Assembly: GCA_035506075.1 (NCBI GenBank)
Contig: DATJQB010000290.1
Coordinates: 1 to 64,000 of the forward strand
Reading direction: 5' to 3'
Length of the DNA: 64,000 bases
Source: UBA9647 sp035506075
GTDB lineage: Bacteria > Bacteroidota > Ignavibacteria > UBA10030
Of the stretch, positions 44,392 to 53,355 are shown piece after piece; positions within the stretch are counted from its first letter, which is position 1, and every line of letters begins with the position of its first letter. The translations under genes were made by a program, and so were the position numbers. The notes under the pieces were generated by a model that ran no database searches, was not told the DNA's origin, and was given only the letters and a program-made list of their open reading frames with translations.

Positions 44392-45636
44392 ATGTACGAT
44401 TACCTCAGAGAGTACTTCGACTTCAAGGCACTGCTCATGTGCCTGGCCCTGGTTGTGTTGGGACTGCTCTCTGTGTACAGCGCCACATTCGACGTCGGAG
44501 CGGCCGCAGCGTTCAAGAAGCAGCTCCTCTGGGGGGGAATCGGACTTCTCGCTCTCTTCACGATGGCATTCTTCCCGATCAGGACTCTTCAGCGGATCGC
44601 ATTTCCCGTTTATGCCCTGAACCTCCTTCTTCTCTTCATCGTGCTTGTGATCGGTGAGCGCGTCTCAGGATCAAAGAGCTGGTTCGGCCTGGGAGGATCG
44701 GGCGGAGCGGGAGGCCCGGCGTCGTTTGGTGGCCAACCCTCCGAGTTCGCGAAGGTCGCAACCGTTCTGGCTCTCTCCGCGTTTCTCGCGCGCACATCGG
44801 TCTCCCTCTCAAACGTCAAGCATCTGCTCATCGCGTTTGGCATTGTCGGGATGCCGATGCTCCTCATCCTTGCTCAACCTGATCTCGGAACCTCCGTCGT
44901 ATTCTTCGCGATGTTGCTGCCCGTGCTCTACTGGGCCGGCTCATCGAACTTTGTCCTCGCCGCAATCATCGCACCCATCATCGCTGCGGCCGGAGCCTTG
45001 TTCGGAACGTGGATTTTTCTCCTCTCGCTCGTCGTCAGCGGATCGCTTCTGTACGCTGCCCGTGAAAACAGGTTTGCCGCGGCGGTCGTTTTTGGTCTCA
45101 CGCTTGCGGTCGGATTATCCGTCCAGGCGGTCTACGAACGCATGCCTGCGTATCAGCAGAAACGAATCTCGACGTTCATGAATCCAGGCGCCGATCAAAA
45201 AGGAGCGGGATACAACGTTTATCAATCGAAGGTTGCCATTGGCTCCGGAGGATTCTTCGGCAAGGGATATTTGCAGGGGACGCAAACGCAGTTGAATTTC
45301 ATCCCCGAACAATGGACGGATTTCATTTTCTGCGTCCCCGGTGAAGAATTCGGGTTTGTCGGCGCATCGCTTGTCATAGGATTATTCACGGGTCTCCTGC
45401 TTCACGGGGTAAATGTGGCCGGAATGTCCAAAAACAAGTTTGCCAGCGCGGCGGCCATAGGCATCACCGGGATTTTTGGCTTCCATGTACTCGTCAACAT
45501 CGGCATGTCGATGGGACTCCTCCCTGTCATCGGCATACCCTTGCCATTTCTCAGCTATGGTGGATCCGCACTTGTTGCAAACATGGCGATGGTCGGTCTC
45601 TTGATGAACTTCTATGCCAACCGCAAAGAGCATTGA
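44392..45636 (+). CDS. rodA: SEDS peptidoglycan glycosyltransferase RodA
   Basis: This 414-residue polytopic protein has about ten membrane helices. SEDS motifs are visible: GSKSWFGLGG near residue 90, QPSEFAKVATVLALSAFLA, LLILAQPDLGTSVVFFAML, FIPEQWTDFIFCVPGEEFGF, and the C-terminal GIPLPFLSYGGSALVANMAM. RodA polymerises lipid II into glycan strands and partners with the upstream PBP2. The insertion after GLGG (residues 103-113, Gly/Ala-rich) is a little longer than in many RodA proteins. Confidence 0.95.
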   Translation: MYDYLREYFDFKALLMCLALVVLGLLSVYSATFDVGAAAAFKKQLLWGGIGLLALFTMAFFPIRTLQRIAFPVYALNLLLLFIVLVIGERVSGSKSWFGLGGSGGAGGPASFGGQPSEFAKVATVLALSAFLARTSVSLSNVKHLLIAFGIVGMPMLLILAQPDLGTSVVFFAMLLPVLYWAGSSNFVLAAIIAPIIAAAGALFGTWIFLLSLVVSGSLLYAARENRFAAAVVFGLTLAVGLSVQAVYERMPAYQQKRISTFMNPGADQKGAGYNVYQSKVAIGSGGFFGKGYLQGTQTQLNFIPEQWTDFIFCVPGEEFGFVGASLVIGLFTGLLLHGVNVAGMSKNKFASAAAIGITGIFGFHVLVNIGMSMGLLPVIGIPLPFLSYGGSALVANMAMVGLLMNFYANRKEH

Positions 45637-45702
45637 CGATCGCGTTGTTGATCTGCTCACACAGTCTTGACGGCTTCGCCCGGTTTTGCCAATTGCCTTT
45701 GA

Positions 45703-45731
45703 TTGAAACTCACACCTCTTTTCCTTATCCT
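45703..45731 (+). promoter_or_regulatory. Candidate promoter of the TauE/SafE-DUF1634 pair
   Basis: TTGAAA (45703-45708), 17 bases, TATCCT (45726-45731). The ATG follows at 45763. It is the only good match in the 126 bases after rodA. Confidence 0.5.
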
Positions 45732-45762
45732 GATTCAACAGTTCAATAACAGCGCTCGCTGA

Positions 45763-46575
45763 ATGTCCATCGGTTCATTTCTTCTTCTCGTTCTGGGCGG
45801 CGGCGTTGCCGGGACAATTGGCGCAATGCTTGGTCTCGGCGGCGGCGTGTTCCTGACGCCGTTCCTTCTCTTCGTGTTCGGCCTGCCGATGCATCAGGCA
45901 ATCGCCACCAGTATTCTCGCCGTTATAGCAACCTCCAGTGCCGGGGCCGCCATGAACATGGAGCGGCAAACGGTCAACATCCGGCTCGGCATGGTGCTTG
46001 AGATTGCCACGGTGACGGGGGCGATTTTCGGCGGCATCACGGCAAATCTCTTGAGCGGAGACGTGCTCTCACACATTTTCGCCACACTTCTCCTTGTGGT
46101 TGCCTTCACGATGATCTGGCGGCTCAAACATTCGAGCGACACAGCTCCCGCAGTTACCGATGGTGCCTTTGCTGCTGCTTACAAAGACGAAGCAACGGGG
46201 GCGATGATCCCCTACTCCGCAAAACGAATTCCTGCTGTTCTCGTCGTCTCGTTGATCGCGGGCAATATCTCAGGACTTCTTGGTGTCGGCGGCGGAATAT
46301 TCAAGGTCCCCGCGATGCACCTGATCTCCGGCATCCCGATGAAAGCCGCGACCGCCACCAGCAATTTCATGATTGGCGTCACTGCCGCCGCGAGCGCATT
46401 CGTTTACTTTGCTCATGGACATTTGAATCCTTTTGTCGTCGCTCCCGCCGTGCTGGGCGTGCTCGGCGGATCGTTTCTCGGCGTAAAAGTGAACCGACAC
46501 ATCAAGGGATCGTTTCTCACCTGGATTTTTGCCGGCGTCCTGCTCGTCGTCGCCGTGCGCATGTTCTGGAAATGA
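45763..46575 (+). CDS. TauE/SafE-family membrane permease
   Basis: This 270-residue protein has about eight hydrophobic helices in two similar halves. Each half opens with a glycine-rich loop (GTIGAMLGLGGGVFLTPFLL; GNISGLLGVGGGIFKVPAMH), the hallmark of the family. ATSILAVIATSSAGAAMN and ATSNFMIGVTAAASAFVYFA follow these loops. Members export sulfite, sulfoacetate and other small anions; the substrate here is unknown. It overlaps the DUF1634 gene by 4 bases, a common pairing. Confidence 0.9.
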   Translation: MSIGSFLLLVLGGGVAGTIGAMLGLGGGVFLTPFLLFVFGLPMHQAIATSILAVIATSSAGAAMNMERQTVNIRLGMVLEIATVTGAIFGGITANLLSGDVLSHIFATLLLVVAFTMIWRLKHSSDTAPAVTDGAFAAAYKDEATGAMIPYSAKRIPAVLVVSLIAGNISGLLGVGGGIFKVPAMHLISGIPMKAATATSNFMIGVTAAASAFVYFAHGHLNPFVVAPAVLGVLGGSFLGVKVNRHIKGSFLTWIFAGVLLVVAVRMFWK

Positions 46576-46967
46576 ACGGCATGACCAACCCTTCACCCAT
46601 ACTGCCAGATCGACCGTCCCGGGAACACGCCGTTGAGCGCTGGGTCGGCCGCGTCCTGCGCTTTGGCGTATTGGGCAGCGCCGGGTTGATCGTCACCGGC
46701 CTGCTCGTCGCCTGGTACTCTGCCGGCACGCTTCAGATCCCGCGCGAGAACCCGCCCCCCGGCGAAGTTCTCAGGAATCTGTTGAGCGGTACTCTCGACG
46801 CTGTCACGCTCATATTCGCGGGCCTGCTCCTGCTGATGCTGACACCGCTCATACGCGTGCTCACAGCGGCAATCGGATTTGCAGCAGAACGAGACAAGAG
46901 GTTTGTTGCCGTCGCTCTTGTGGTCTTTGCGATGTTGCTCGGGGAGTTCCTGTTTTCACTTCACTGA
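46572..46967 (+). CDS. DUF1634 membrane protein
   Basis: This 131-residue protein has three membrane helices at about 30-50, 72-95 and 108-128 (FGVLGSAGLIVTGLLVAW; DAVTLIFAGLLLLMLTPLIR; VAVALVVFAMLLGEFLFSLH). The RVLRFGVLGSAGLIVTG start and LLLLMLTPLIRVLTAAIGF core are typical of DUF1634. Its ATG overlaps the TauE/SafE stop, so it is probably an accessory subunit of that permease; its biochemical role is not known to me. Confidence 0.85.
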   Translation: MNGMTNPSPILPDRPSREHAVERWVGRVLRFGVLGSAGLIVTGLLVAWYSAGTLQIPRENPPPGEVLRNLLSGTLDAVTLIFAGLLLLMLTPLIRVLTAAIGFAAERDKRFVAVALVVFAMLLGEFLFSLH

Positions 46968-47006
46968 AGCACCACGATGTAGTGCCTTTCACAATGCGGG
47001 GATGTC

Positions 47007-47543
47007 ATGATTCTTTCCGACAAGAGGATTCTCGAAGAGGTGAAAAGCGGTTCGATCGTCATCAAGCCGTTTCATAGGAAGCATCTTGGATCGAACAGTT
47101 ACGATGTACACCTCGGCGAGTGGATGGCGATGTACAAGGAAGAGATTCTCGACTGCAGGAAGCACAACAAGGTGCAGCACTTCCGCATCCCGCGTGAGGG
47201 GATGATGCTTGTGCCGAGCATGCTCTATCTCGGCGTGACAAAGGAGTACACCGAAACCCACAAGCACGTCCCCTTTCTCGAAGGAAAAAGCAGTATCGGC
47301 CGCCTGGGCATTGACATCCACGCAACCGCCGGCAAGGGGGACGTCGGATTCTGCAATACCTGGACGCTCGAGATTTCCGTCCGCCATCCCGTCAAGATCT
47401 ACGCGGGGATGCCCATCGGGCAGCTGATTTATTTCGAGATCTCCGGCGAAGTGGAGTTTGCATACAGCAGGAAGCCGGGCGCAAAATACAATAAGCGCAC
47501 GATCAAACCCGTCGAATCCATGATGTGGAAGAATTTCAAATAG
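47007..47543 (+). CDS. dcd: dCTP deaminase
   Basis: This 178-residue enzyme has the family length. The N-terminus MILSDKRILEEVKSGSIVIK, the nucleotide-binding LGSNSYDVHLGE, EGKSSIGRLGIDIHATAGKG and the catalytic Glu region DVGFCNTWTLEISV are typical of dCTP deaminase/dUTPase-fold proteins. It makes dUTP from dCTP for thymidylate synthesis; the bifunctional dCTP deaminase-dUTPase variant cannot be excluded by eye. The ATG follows GGGGATGTC. pyrF lies 59 bases on, giving a small pyrimidine pair. Confidence 0.92.
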   Translation: MILSDKRILEEVKSGSIVIKPFHRKHLGSNSYDVHLGEWMAMYKEEILDCRKHNKVQHFRIPREGMMLVPSMLYLGVTKEYTETHKHVPFLEGKSSIGRLGIDIHATAGKGDVGFCNTWTLEISVRHPVKIYAGMPIGQLIYFEISGEVEFAYSRKPGAKYNKRTIKPVESMMWKNFK

Positions 47544-47602
47544 ACACCGCGCATGCTCAGTGCACCGCCTGCACACATCTGCAGGATCAACCAGGGAGAC
47601 AC

Positions 47603-48424
47603 ATGACATTTATAGAGAAACTTCAGAAGGCACAACGGAAGAACAAATCCCTCCTCTGCGTCGGCCTGGACACCGACCCGGCGAAGCTCCCTCCGCATCT
47701 TGGAAAAAGTGCGGCTGCGGTGTTGAAATTTAACCGTGAGATTATCGAGGCCACGGGCGATCTTGTCTGCGCATTCAAGTTGAATCTGGCATTCTATGAG
47801 GCCCTCGGCGAAAAAGGATGGCGCGTGATTCGCGAGACGCTCGCCGCCGTACCAAAATCGGTCATCACGATCGGCGACGGCAAGCGCGGGGACATCGGCA
47901 ATACCGCGGAACGCTACGCGAGCGCACTTTTCGATGAGCTGGAATTTGACGCAGCAACGGTAAACCCCTATCTCGGCTTCGACTCGGTGGAACCGTTCAT
48001 CCGCTCTGAAGCACACGGTGCCTTTGTCCTGGCGCTGACGTCGAACAAGGGTTCGAACGATTTCCAGCGCCTCACGATTCATGGACGCCCGTTGTACGAG
48101 AAGATCGTCCAGGCGACACTGAAGTGGGATACACACCACAACATTGGTCTCGTCGTCGGCGCGACGCACCCGGCCGAGCTGAAACCGATCCGCGACCTCG
48201 CCCCGGCGATGCCCATCCTCATCCCGGGTATCGGCTCCCAGGGGGGAGATCTGGAATCCGCAGTCCGGTTTGGATGCAACAAGAACGGCCTTCTCGCGGT
48301 GATTAACGCAAGCCGCAGTGTCCTCTACGCGTCGAAGGGAAAAGATTTCGCCAAAGCCGCCCGGGCTGAGGCGCAACAACTCCGCACACAAATGCAGCAA
48401 TTCCGCACACAGTATTTCTCCTGA
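47603..48424 (+). CDS. pyrF: Orotidine 5'-phosphate decarboxylase (type 2)
   Basis: This 273-residue protein has the longer length of the type 2 family. It starts at ATG with GGGAG about 7 bases upstream; an extension to 47525 overlaps dcd. Motifs are SLLCVGLDTDPAKLPPHL near the N-terminus, the catalytic DGKRGDIGNTAERYA (Lys-Asp), DAATVNPYLGFDSVEPFI, and IPGIGSQGGDLESAVRFG for the phosphate site. It makes UMP from OMP, the last step of the pyrimidine pathway. Confidence 0.95.
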   Translation: MTFIEKLQKAQRKNKSLLCVGLDTDPAKLPPHLGKSAAAVLKFNREIIEATGDLVCAFKLNLAFYEALGEKGWRVIRETLAAVPKSVITIGDGKRGDIGNTAERYASALFDELEFDAATVNPYLGFDSVEPFIRSEAHGAFVLALTSNKGSNDFQRLTIHGRPLYEKIVQATLKWDTHHNIGLVVGATHPAELKPIRDLAPAMPILIPGIGSQGGDLESAVRFGCNKNGLLAVINASRSVLYASKGKDFAKAARAEAQQLRTQMQQFRTQYFS

Positions 48425-48430
48425 GCCCCC

Positions 48431-48452
48431 GCGGCCGGAGCGATCCGGCCGC
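48431..48452. repeat. GC-rich inverted repeat after pyrF
   Basis: GCGGCCGG and CCGGCCGC form a perfect 8-bp stem with a 6-base loop, starting 7 bases after the pyrF stop. There is no T-run, so it may act as a Rho-dependent stop or RNA-stabilising hairpin; the next gene begins 30 bases further. Confidence 0.45.
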
Positions 48453-48481
48453 GCTGCTCCTCCGCTTCACAGACGCTCATC

Positions 48482-50005
48482 GTGGGAAAACTCACGCTCA
48501 ATATTCCTGAGCGGTTCCTGCGCCATATCTGGAACTGCCAGTACCTCGATCCGCTTGCCCTGAAAACATCCGACAACCGTGTCGTCCGGGTGCTCGAAGC
48601 CGGATCGCTGAACTCCGACGGCGGACCGGACTTTCGTGATGCCGTTATCCGGATCGGCGGCACAACATACCGCGGCGACGTGGAGTTTCACAAAACCCTT
48701 GCGGATTGGCGACTTCACAGACACTCGGAAGATCCCGGATACAACCGGGTGATTCTCCATGTCGTCTTCGAGCGCGGATCCGATTCCGCCACAACCCGAT
48801 CGCACAGCGGCCGGACGATACCCGTTCTCCTGCTCGAGCCTTTCCTTTCCGAATCGATCCGTCTGCTGTGGCACAAGACAATTCAGGACGAACATCGCAT
48901 GCTAAGAAGAACAATTCGCTGTGCCGGATTCAACAGCACGGTCGATGCAACGCTCGTGATCACGTGGATCCGGAGGCTTGCCGTCGAACGCCTGGAGCTG
49001 AAACTCCGCCGCCTCGACGAACGGCTGAGGGAGCTGGCTCATATTCATCTCCTCGAAGTGCATGACCACACCGGGGACATCCCGCCGTGGCGAATCCAGG
49101 GTGATCCCGATGATCTTCCCCCTCCCTTTCGGGAATTGAAAACCACACACCTTGCCGCACGTGAATTCTGGGATCAACTTCTGTACGAAGGTCTGATGGA
49201 ATGCCTCGGCTACAGCAAGAACCGCGAGCCGTTTCTCAGGCTTGCCCGGGCCGTAACGCTCCGGGTCATCCGGGATCACGAACTCGAAAAGGATGAGTTG
49301 TCGCTGCAGGCGGTTCTCTTTGGAGCGGGCGGGCTCTTGCCAAAGATGAAGGATCTTCATGAAAAGGAATCACGCGAGTTTGTCCGGGACCTGACGCACC
49401 GATGGAGGGAGTTCAAACCGCACTACAGGGCTTCCGTCTTGCACGCGGCAGACTGGCAGTTTTTTCCAACGCGTCCGGCGAATTTCCCGACGCACCGGCT
49501 TGCTGCAGCCACCCCGTTGATTCGCTTCATACTGTCAGCCGATCTGTTTCGCGGAATCGTTGAGAAGATAAAATCCGACAACCCCCAGGGCCGTTCTCTG
49601 CATGAGGTCAGGAGCCTGTTCCGACTTGAGCCGTTGCAGTACTGGACACGTCACACCCATTTCGACCGGGTGTGCTCACGGTCCGTACACCCGCTCGGAG
49701 CCGAACGGATTGACATCGCGATTGCAAATGTCGTTGTTCCTCTCGTCCTGCTGTACGCGCGCATCTTCAGGGACCGCGTCGCACGTGAACGAACGCTGCA
49801 GTTGTTTGAGTCAATGCCTCCGGCAGCAGAGAATTCGATTACACGTTTTATGGCTGGTCAGTTGGTGCAGGATCGCCTTGGGAAGACCTCGGTGAGTACG
49901 CAACAGGGGGTAATACAACTCTACAAATATTATTGCAGCGAGGAGCGTTGCGCGGAGTGCGACATTGGCGTGACCATTGCAGGTGCTTTGAGCGATGCGC
50001 CATAG
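48482..50005 (+). CDS. DUF2851 family protein
   Basis: This 507-residue cytoplasmic protein begins at a GTG. The N-terminal part has the family pattern FLRHIWNCQYLD, LEAGSLNSDGGPDFRDAVIR, GGTTYRGDVEFHKTLADWRL and HRHSEDPGYNRVILHVVFE. DUF2851 is widespread in Bacteroidota and relatives, and its function is unknown to me; the early DxGPDF, GxVExH, DW and H segments resemble a nuclease-like active site, but this is speculation. The later part is helical with no motif. It ends 24 bases before the convergent gene at 50030. Confidence 0.85.
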   Translation: MGKLTLNIPERFLRHIWNCQYLDPLALKTSDNRVVRVLEAGSLNSDGGPDFRDAVIRIGGTTYRGDVEFHKTLADWRLHRHSEDPGYNRVILHVVFERGSDSATTRSHSGRTIPVLLLEPFLSESIRLLWHKTIQDEHRMLRRTIRCAGFNSTVDATLVITWIRRLAVERLELKLRRLDERLRELAHIHLLEVHDHTGDIPPWRIQGDPDDLPPPFRELKTTHLAAREFWDQLLYEGLMECLGYSKNREPFLRLARAVTLRVIRDHELEKDELSLQAVLFGAGGLLPKMKDLHEKESREFVRDLTHRWREFKPHYRASVLHAADWQFFPTRPANFPTHRLAAATPLIRFILSADLFRGIVEKIKSDNPQGRSLHEVRSLFRLEPLQYWTRHTHFDRVCSRSVHPLGAERIDIAIANVVVPLVLLYARIFRDRVARERTLQLFESMPPAAENSITRFMAGQLVQDRLGKTSVSTQQGVIQLYKYYCSEERCAECDIGVTIAGALSDAP

Positions 50006-50029
50006 GATCACCCATTCCGGATGCCGGGG

Positions 50030-51325
50030 TCAGGTCTTCTGCTGTTTCTTTTTGGCCGCCGGGAACAAGACGTTGTTGAGGATGAGGCGGTAGCCGGGGG
50101 AGTTCTTGTGAAGAGAGAGATCGGTCGGCGGATCGCCCACGGCGTGCTGGTAGTCTTCCGGATCGTGACCGCCAAACCATGTGAACGTGCCTCTTCCGAA
50201 ATTGCCGTGGATGTATTTGACTTCATCCGTTCCCTCCCGTTGCGCCAGCAGGGTAACCGTTCGTTTGATGAGATCCTTCTTGAACGCAGTTGTTTGCCCC
50301 ATGAATCCTTTCACAATCGATACATGGTTTTGCGTCAACATGGACGGAACGGGATCGTACTTTGCCGAAAATTCAAAGAGCGTAAAATAGTCCGTGTTTG
50401 GATCCCGGATGGGGGGCGGGTCGCTCGGTGGAATATCGATGTCGGAATACTCGTACCGCATCGGGTTCATGTCGAGTGTAAAGTTCTCGAACACAAGCGT
50501 CTTGCTGAAGTCCAGTTTTTTTTGTGCGTTCGGATCGGGGGGGTCCCCGTCGAACATCACGTCGCAGATATCAACCCCCTCTGCCGCGAGCGCAATGTCA
50601 TAGCTGTCCGTCGCCGAGCACATGGCGAACATGAATCCCCCGTTGCCGACGAATTCCTTGATGGAGCGCGCAACGGCCTTCTTTTCTTCCGACACCTTCT
50701 TATATCCCAGCCGCTTTGCTTCCTTTTCATACAACAATTGTTGATCGATGTACCATTGGGCGTACCTGTAGTTTGCGTAGAATTTCCCGTACTGCCCCGT
50801 GAAATCCTCGTGGTGCAGGTGCAGCCAGTCGTACTCGGCCAGTTTGCCCGACAACACTTCTTCATCCCACACCTTTGTGTACGGGATCTCGGCGTATTCG
50901 AGCGCCAGGGTCACGGCGTCATCCCAGGGTTTGAAGTTCGGGGGAACGTAGACGGCGATCTTCGGCGCCTTCTCGAGACGAACGACATCCATGTTGTTGT
51001 CTTCCCTCTGCACCTCCGCATCGATCGACGCCGCCTCAGATGCGTTTTCCGGCTCGAACAACACGCCGCGAATTCTGCATTCACGCGCGAGCACATCGCT
51101 GTAGTCTGCCATGAACGAACCGCCGCGGTAGTTCAGAAGCCAGTCCACCTCGCCGTTGTGCTGAAGGACCCAGAATGCAATGCCGTAGGCTTTCAGGTGA
51201 TCGGTCTGCTTCAGATCCATCGGGATGAGCAGCTTCGATTGTGCCTGCGACGTCACGATTCCCGTCGTCAGCATGAGGACGGTGAACGCGAGTCGCAGGA
51301 CGTGGTTTGAGAACTTCAATCTCAT
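50030..51325 (-). CDS. Exported protein of the family often labelled 'asparagine synthetase B'
   Basis: This 431-residue protein has a signal peptide (about 1-29, ending TSQAQ). Mature parts such as KLLIPMDLKQTDHLKAYGIA and EVDWLLNYRGGSFMA match a Bacteroidota-Ignavibacteriota family that databases often name asparagine synthetase B. It has no N-terminal Cys nucleophile or ATP-pyrophosphatase SGGxDS motif, so that name looks wrong. A segment VGNGGFMFAMCSATDSYDIA contains a Cys after a hydrophobic strand, reminiscent of a class I amidotransferase-like fold, which is inference only. The HGNFGRGTFTWFGGHDPEDY stretch near the C-terminus is also distinctive. Its gene follows a large TPR-protein gene by 15 bases, so the two are probably co-transcribed. 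Confidence 0.75.
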   Translation of the reverse strand: MRLKFSNHVLRLAFTVLMLTTGIVTSQAQSKLLIPMDLKQTDHLKAYGIAFWVLQHNGEVDWLLNYRGGSFMADYSDVLARECRIRGVLFEPENASEAASIDAEVQREDNNMDVVRLEKAPKIAVYVPPNFKPWDDAVTLALEYAEIPYTKVWDEEVLSGKLAEYDWLHLHHEDFTGQYGKFYANYRYAQWYIDQQLLYEKEAKRLGYKKVSEEKKAVARSIKEFVGNGGFMFAMCSATDSYDIALAAEGVDICDVMFDGDPPDPNAQKKLDFSKTLVFENFTLDMNPMRYEYSDIDIPPSDPPPIRDPNTDYFTLFEFSAKYDPVPSMLTQNHVSIVKGFMGQTTAFKKDLIKRTVTLLAQREGTDEVKYIHGNFGRGTFTWFGGHDPEDYQHAVGDPPTDLSLHKNSPGYRLILNNVLFPAAKKKQQKT

Positions 51326-51340
51326 GCGTTGTGTGCCCGG

Positions 51341-53245
51341 TCAGATTGAATCGCCGCGAAGAAAGCGGATGCGTTTGCGCGCTTCCTCCACGTAGAGGGA
51401 CGTTGGATAGTTTGCCAGAACTTCCTCGTACGACTCGATCGCTTTCTTCTTGTCCTGCAGTTTTGATTCATACACTTCGGCGACGCGCATTTGCGCCCGG
51501 TCACGGAGAACGCTCGTCGGCATGTCGTTGATCACTCTGCGGAACATGACGAGTGCATCGTTCACCTTGTCGAGGAGCAACTCCATCTCCGCGCTGCGCA
51601 TCGCCGCGTCGTCCGCAAGCGTGGAGGCGGGATAGTGTTCGAGAACCGACTGGAACCGGCCGAGCGCTTCAGAGTATTTTCGTTGGCGCACGAGCAGTTC
51701 CGCAGCCGCAAATTCTGTGAGTGCCTGCGGGCCGGCGCTCTTGTTTTCCTGGATAAAATACAGCAGCTGTAACGCGTCGTTGGCCAGGTCGTTGGTAATA
51801 TTCGCGCTGATGTGCTGAAGCGAAGCACAGCATGAATCAAACCGCGCCTCGAAGTAATCGAGCTCGGCCAGCCGGAAGAGAATTTGGTCGCGGTACTGAT
51901 CCGGCGCACCCCTCACAAGTCCGCTGTATTCCTTGCGGGCTTTCGCGAGATCGTTTCTTGCGATGTCTACCTCGGCAAGACTCAGTGTCGCTTCGTACAC
52001 GAGGGTTGCGCTGAACGGCATGGTCCGAATCCTGTCAAACGCGGCGGCGGCACCATTGAGATCGAAGAACCGCTGGAAGCGAATGACGCCGATCCTGTAG
52101 AGCGCCTGCATGGCGGTCTCGCTGTTGGGCTGATCCTTGATGAGCGATTCATACAGTGCCAGCGATCCCTGGAATGTCGGTTGGGTTTCTGAAACGACCG
52201 CCCCGCGCTGATCGGAAACGGGCTGTTGTGCGACACGCTGCGCGAGGGTATCGTTCAGGGCGCTCAACTCCTCAATTGCCCGCGCATATCCGTACCTCGC
52301 ATACATGAGAATGTTAAGAGGCGCCTTCCCTTCAATAACCTCTCTAAACGCTTTTGCGGCTGTAAGATATGCGTGCTCCTGTGCCGCCCGCTGTGCGAAC
52401 TGATAAATCTCGAGTCCGTTTGCTTTCGTCAACCGATCGATGACCTGATATTCTCCAAGCGCCGCGTCAAATTGTTTTCCCTCCATGTACAGCCACGCAA
52501 GGACGGAGTGCGTCGGCACGTCGTTGGGTGTCCGCACCGCTTCCGCCTTGAACACGGCCAGCGCCGCAATCCTCCCGTCTTCGTGTCCGGTGAAACCGGA
52601 CAGCCGCGACTGGATGTACGTCACCTGCTGAGGATTCGTCCGGAGGATCTTTACAAACTCCAGGGTCGCTGCATCGTATTGGTGAAGCGCTCCGTAGAGT
52701 GTGGCAAGGTCTTCCATGAAAAGGCTTTGATTCGCTGCGGCAACACGCCCCATCTTGTAGACATCAATGGCCCTGTCGTACTGCCGATGCTCAATCAGTT
52801 GAGAGGCGATTAATCGGTACAGGTTGGCGTTCTTTGGGTCCTTTCGAAGCACCACCTGCCAGACCGAATCAGCGGTCTGTGGCTGTCCCGACAAATCGTA
52901 CAGGCCGCCCAGAATGGACAGAAGATTTTCGTCTGATGGATTCACCCGAAGCTGTTGACGGACAAGATCGATCGCCTTGTCGTATTGCTTCAGTTCCGTG
53001 TAGCCGCGCCGCAATCCCTCCAGCACAACAAAGTTTTGAGGTGACGATTCAAGCAGTGATTCATACACAGTAACAGCGCGATCCCATTCGCCGGCCTGCT
53101 CGAAGCTCTGGGCAAGTCTCAGCTTCGCAACGACATCCGTCTGCTGGGCAACGGCGCATGACGCACACACAACGAGCGCGAACGCACAGCCATATGCGTA
53201 TGCGCGCAGCGTTTGTCCGTCGATATGAAGTCCGGAAATTTTCAT
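51341..53245 (-). CDS. Exported TPR-repeat protein
   Basis: This 634-residue protein has a signal peptide (about residues 13-33, ending CASCAVAQQ) and 10 or more TPR-like repeats over nearly all of its length. Examples are DRAVTVYESLLESSPQNFVV, DKAIDLVRQQLRVNPSDENL, DRAIDVYKMGRVAAANQSLF, SEALGRFQSVLEHYPASTLA and KKAIESYEEVLANYPTSLYV. The last repeats resemble those of outer-membrane assembly or cell-division lipoproteins. It lies 15 bases ahead of the gene at 50030-51325. The role is probably a scaffold in the periplasm; no partner can be named. Confidence 0.85.
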   Translation of the reverse strand: MKISGLHIDGQTLRAYAYGCAFALVVCASCAVAQQTDVVAKLRLAQSFEQAGEWDRAVTVYESLLESSPQNFVVLEGLRRGYTELKQYDKAIDLVRQQLRVNPSDENLLSILGGLYDLSGQPQTADSVWQVVLRKDPKNANLYRLIASQLIEHRQYDRAIDVYKMGRVAAANQSLFMEDLATLYGALHQYDAATLEFVKILRTNPQQVTYIQSRLSGFTGHEDGRIAALAVFKAEAVRTPNDVPTHSVLAWLYMEGKQFDAALGEYQVIDRLTKANGLEIYQFAQRAAQEHAYLTAAKAFREVIEGKAPLNILMYARYGYARAIEELSALNDTLAQRVAQQPVSDQRGAVVSETQPTFQGSLALYESLIKDQPNSETAMQALYRIGVIRFQRFFDLNGAAAAFDRIRTMPFSATLVYEATLSLAEVDIARNDLAKARKEYSGLVRGAPDQYRDQILFRLAELDYFEARFDSCCASLQHISANITNDLANDALQLLYFIQENKSAGPQALTEFAAAELLVRQRKYSEALGRFQSVLEHYPASTLADDAAMRSAEMELLLDKVNDALVMFRRVINDMPTSVLRDRAQMRVAEVYESKLQDKKKAIESYEEVLANYPTSLYVEEARKRIRFLRGDSI

Positions 53246-53260
53246 TGCCCTTCGTACATC

Positions 53261-53289
53261 AACTTATCAAAAAACGCCGCCGTAATCAA
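53261..53289 (-). promoter_or_regulatory. Candidate promoter of the TPR-protein operon
   Basis: On the minus strand TTGATT (53289-53284), 17 bases, TAAGTT (53266-53261). The -10 is weak (3 of 6), but spacing and -35 equal those of other candidate promoters in the window. It would give a very short leader before the ATG at 53245. Confidence 0.3.
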
Positions 53290-53355
53290 TGAAACGCCCC
53301 TCCTCCTCTTTGAACACATGAGATGATGCCAGATGTTCCGCGCCGCGGACTTCGG

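Noticed and set aside
50021..51310. 429-codon plus-strand frame
   Set aside because: Antisense of the exported protein at 50030-51325, whose signal peptide and conserved motifs support the minus strand.
50030..51325. Naming the exported protein asparagine synthetase
   Set aside because: No N-terminal Cys nucleophile and no ATP-pyrophosphatase loop; a secreted location is inconsistent with the reaction.
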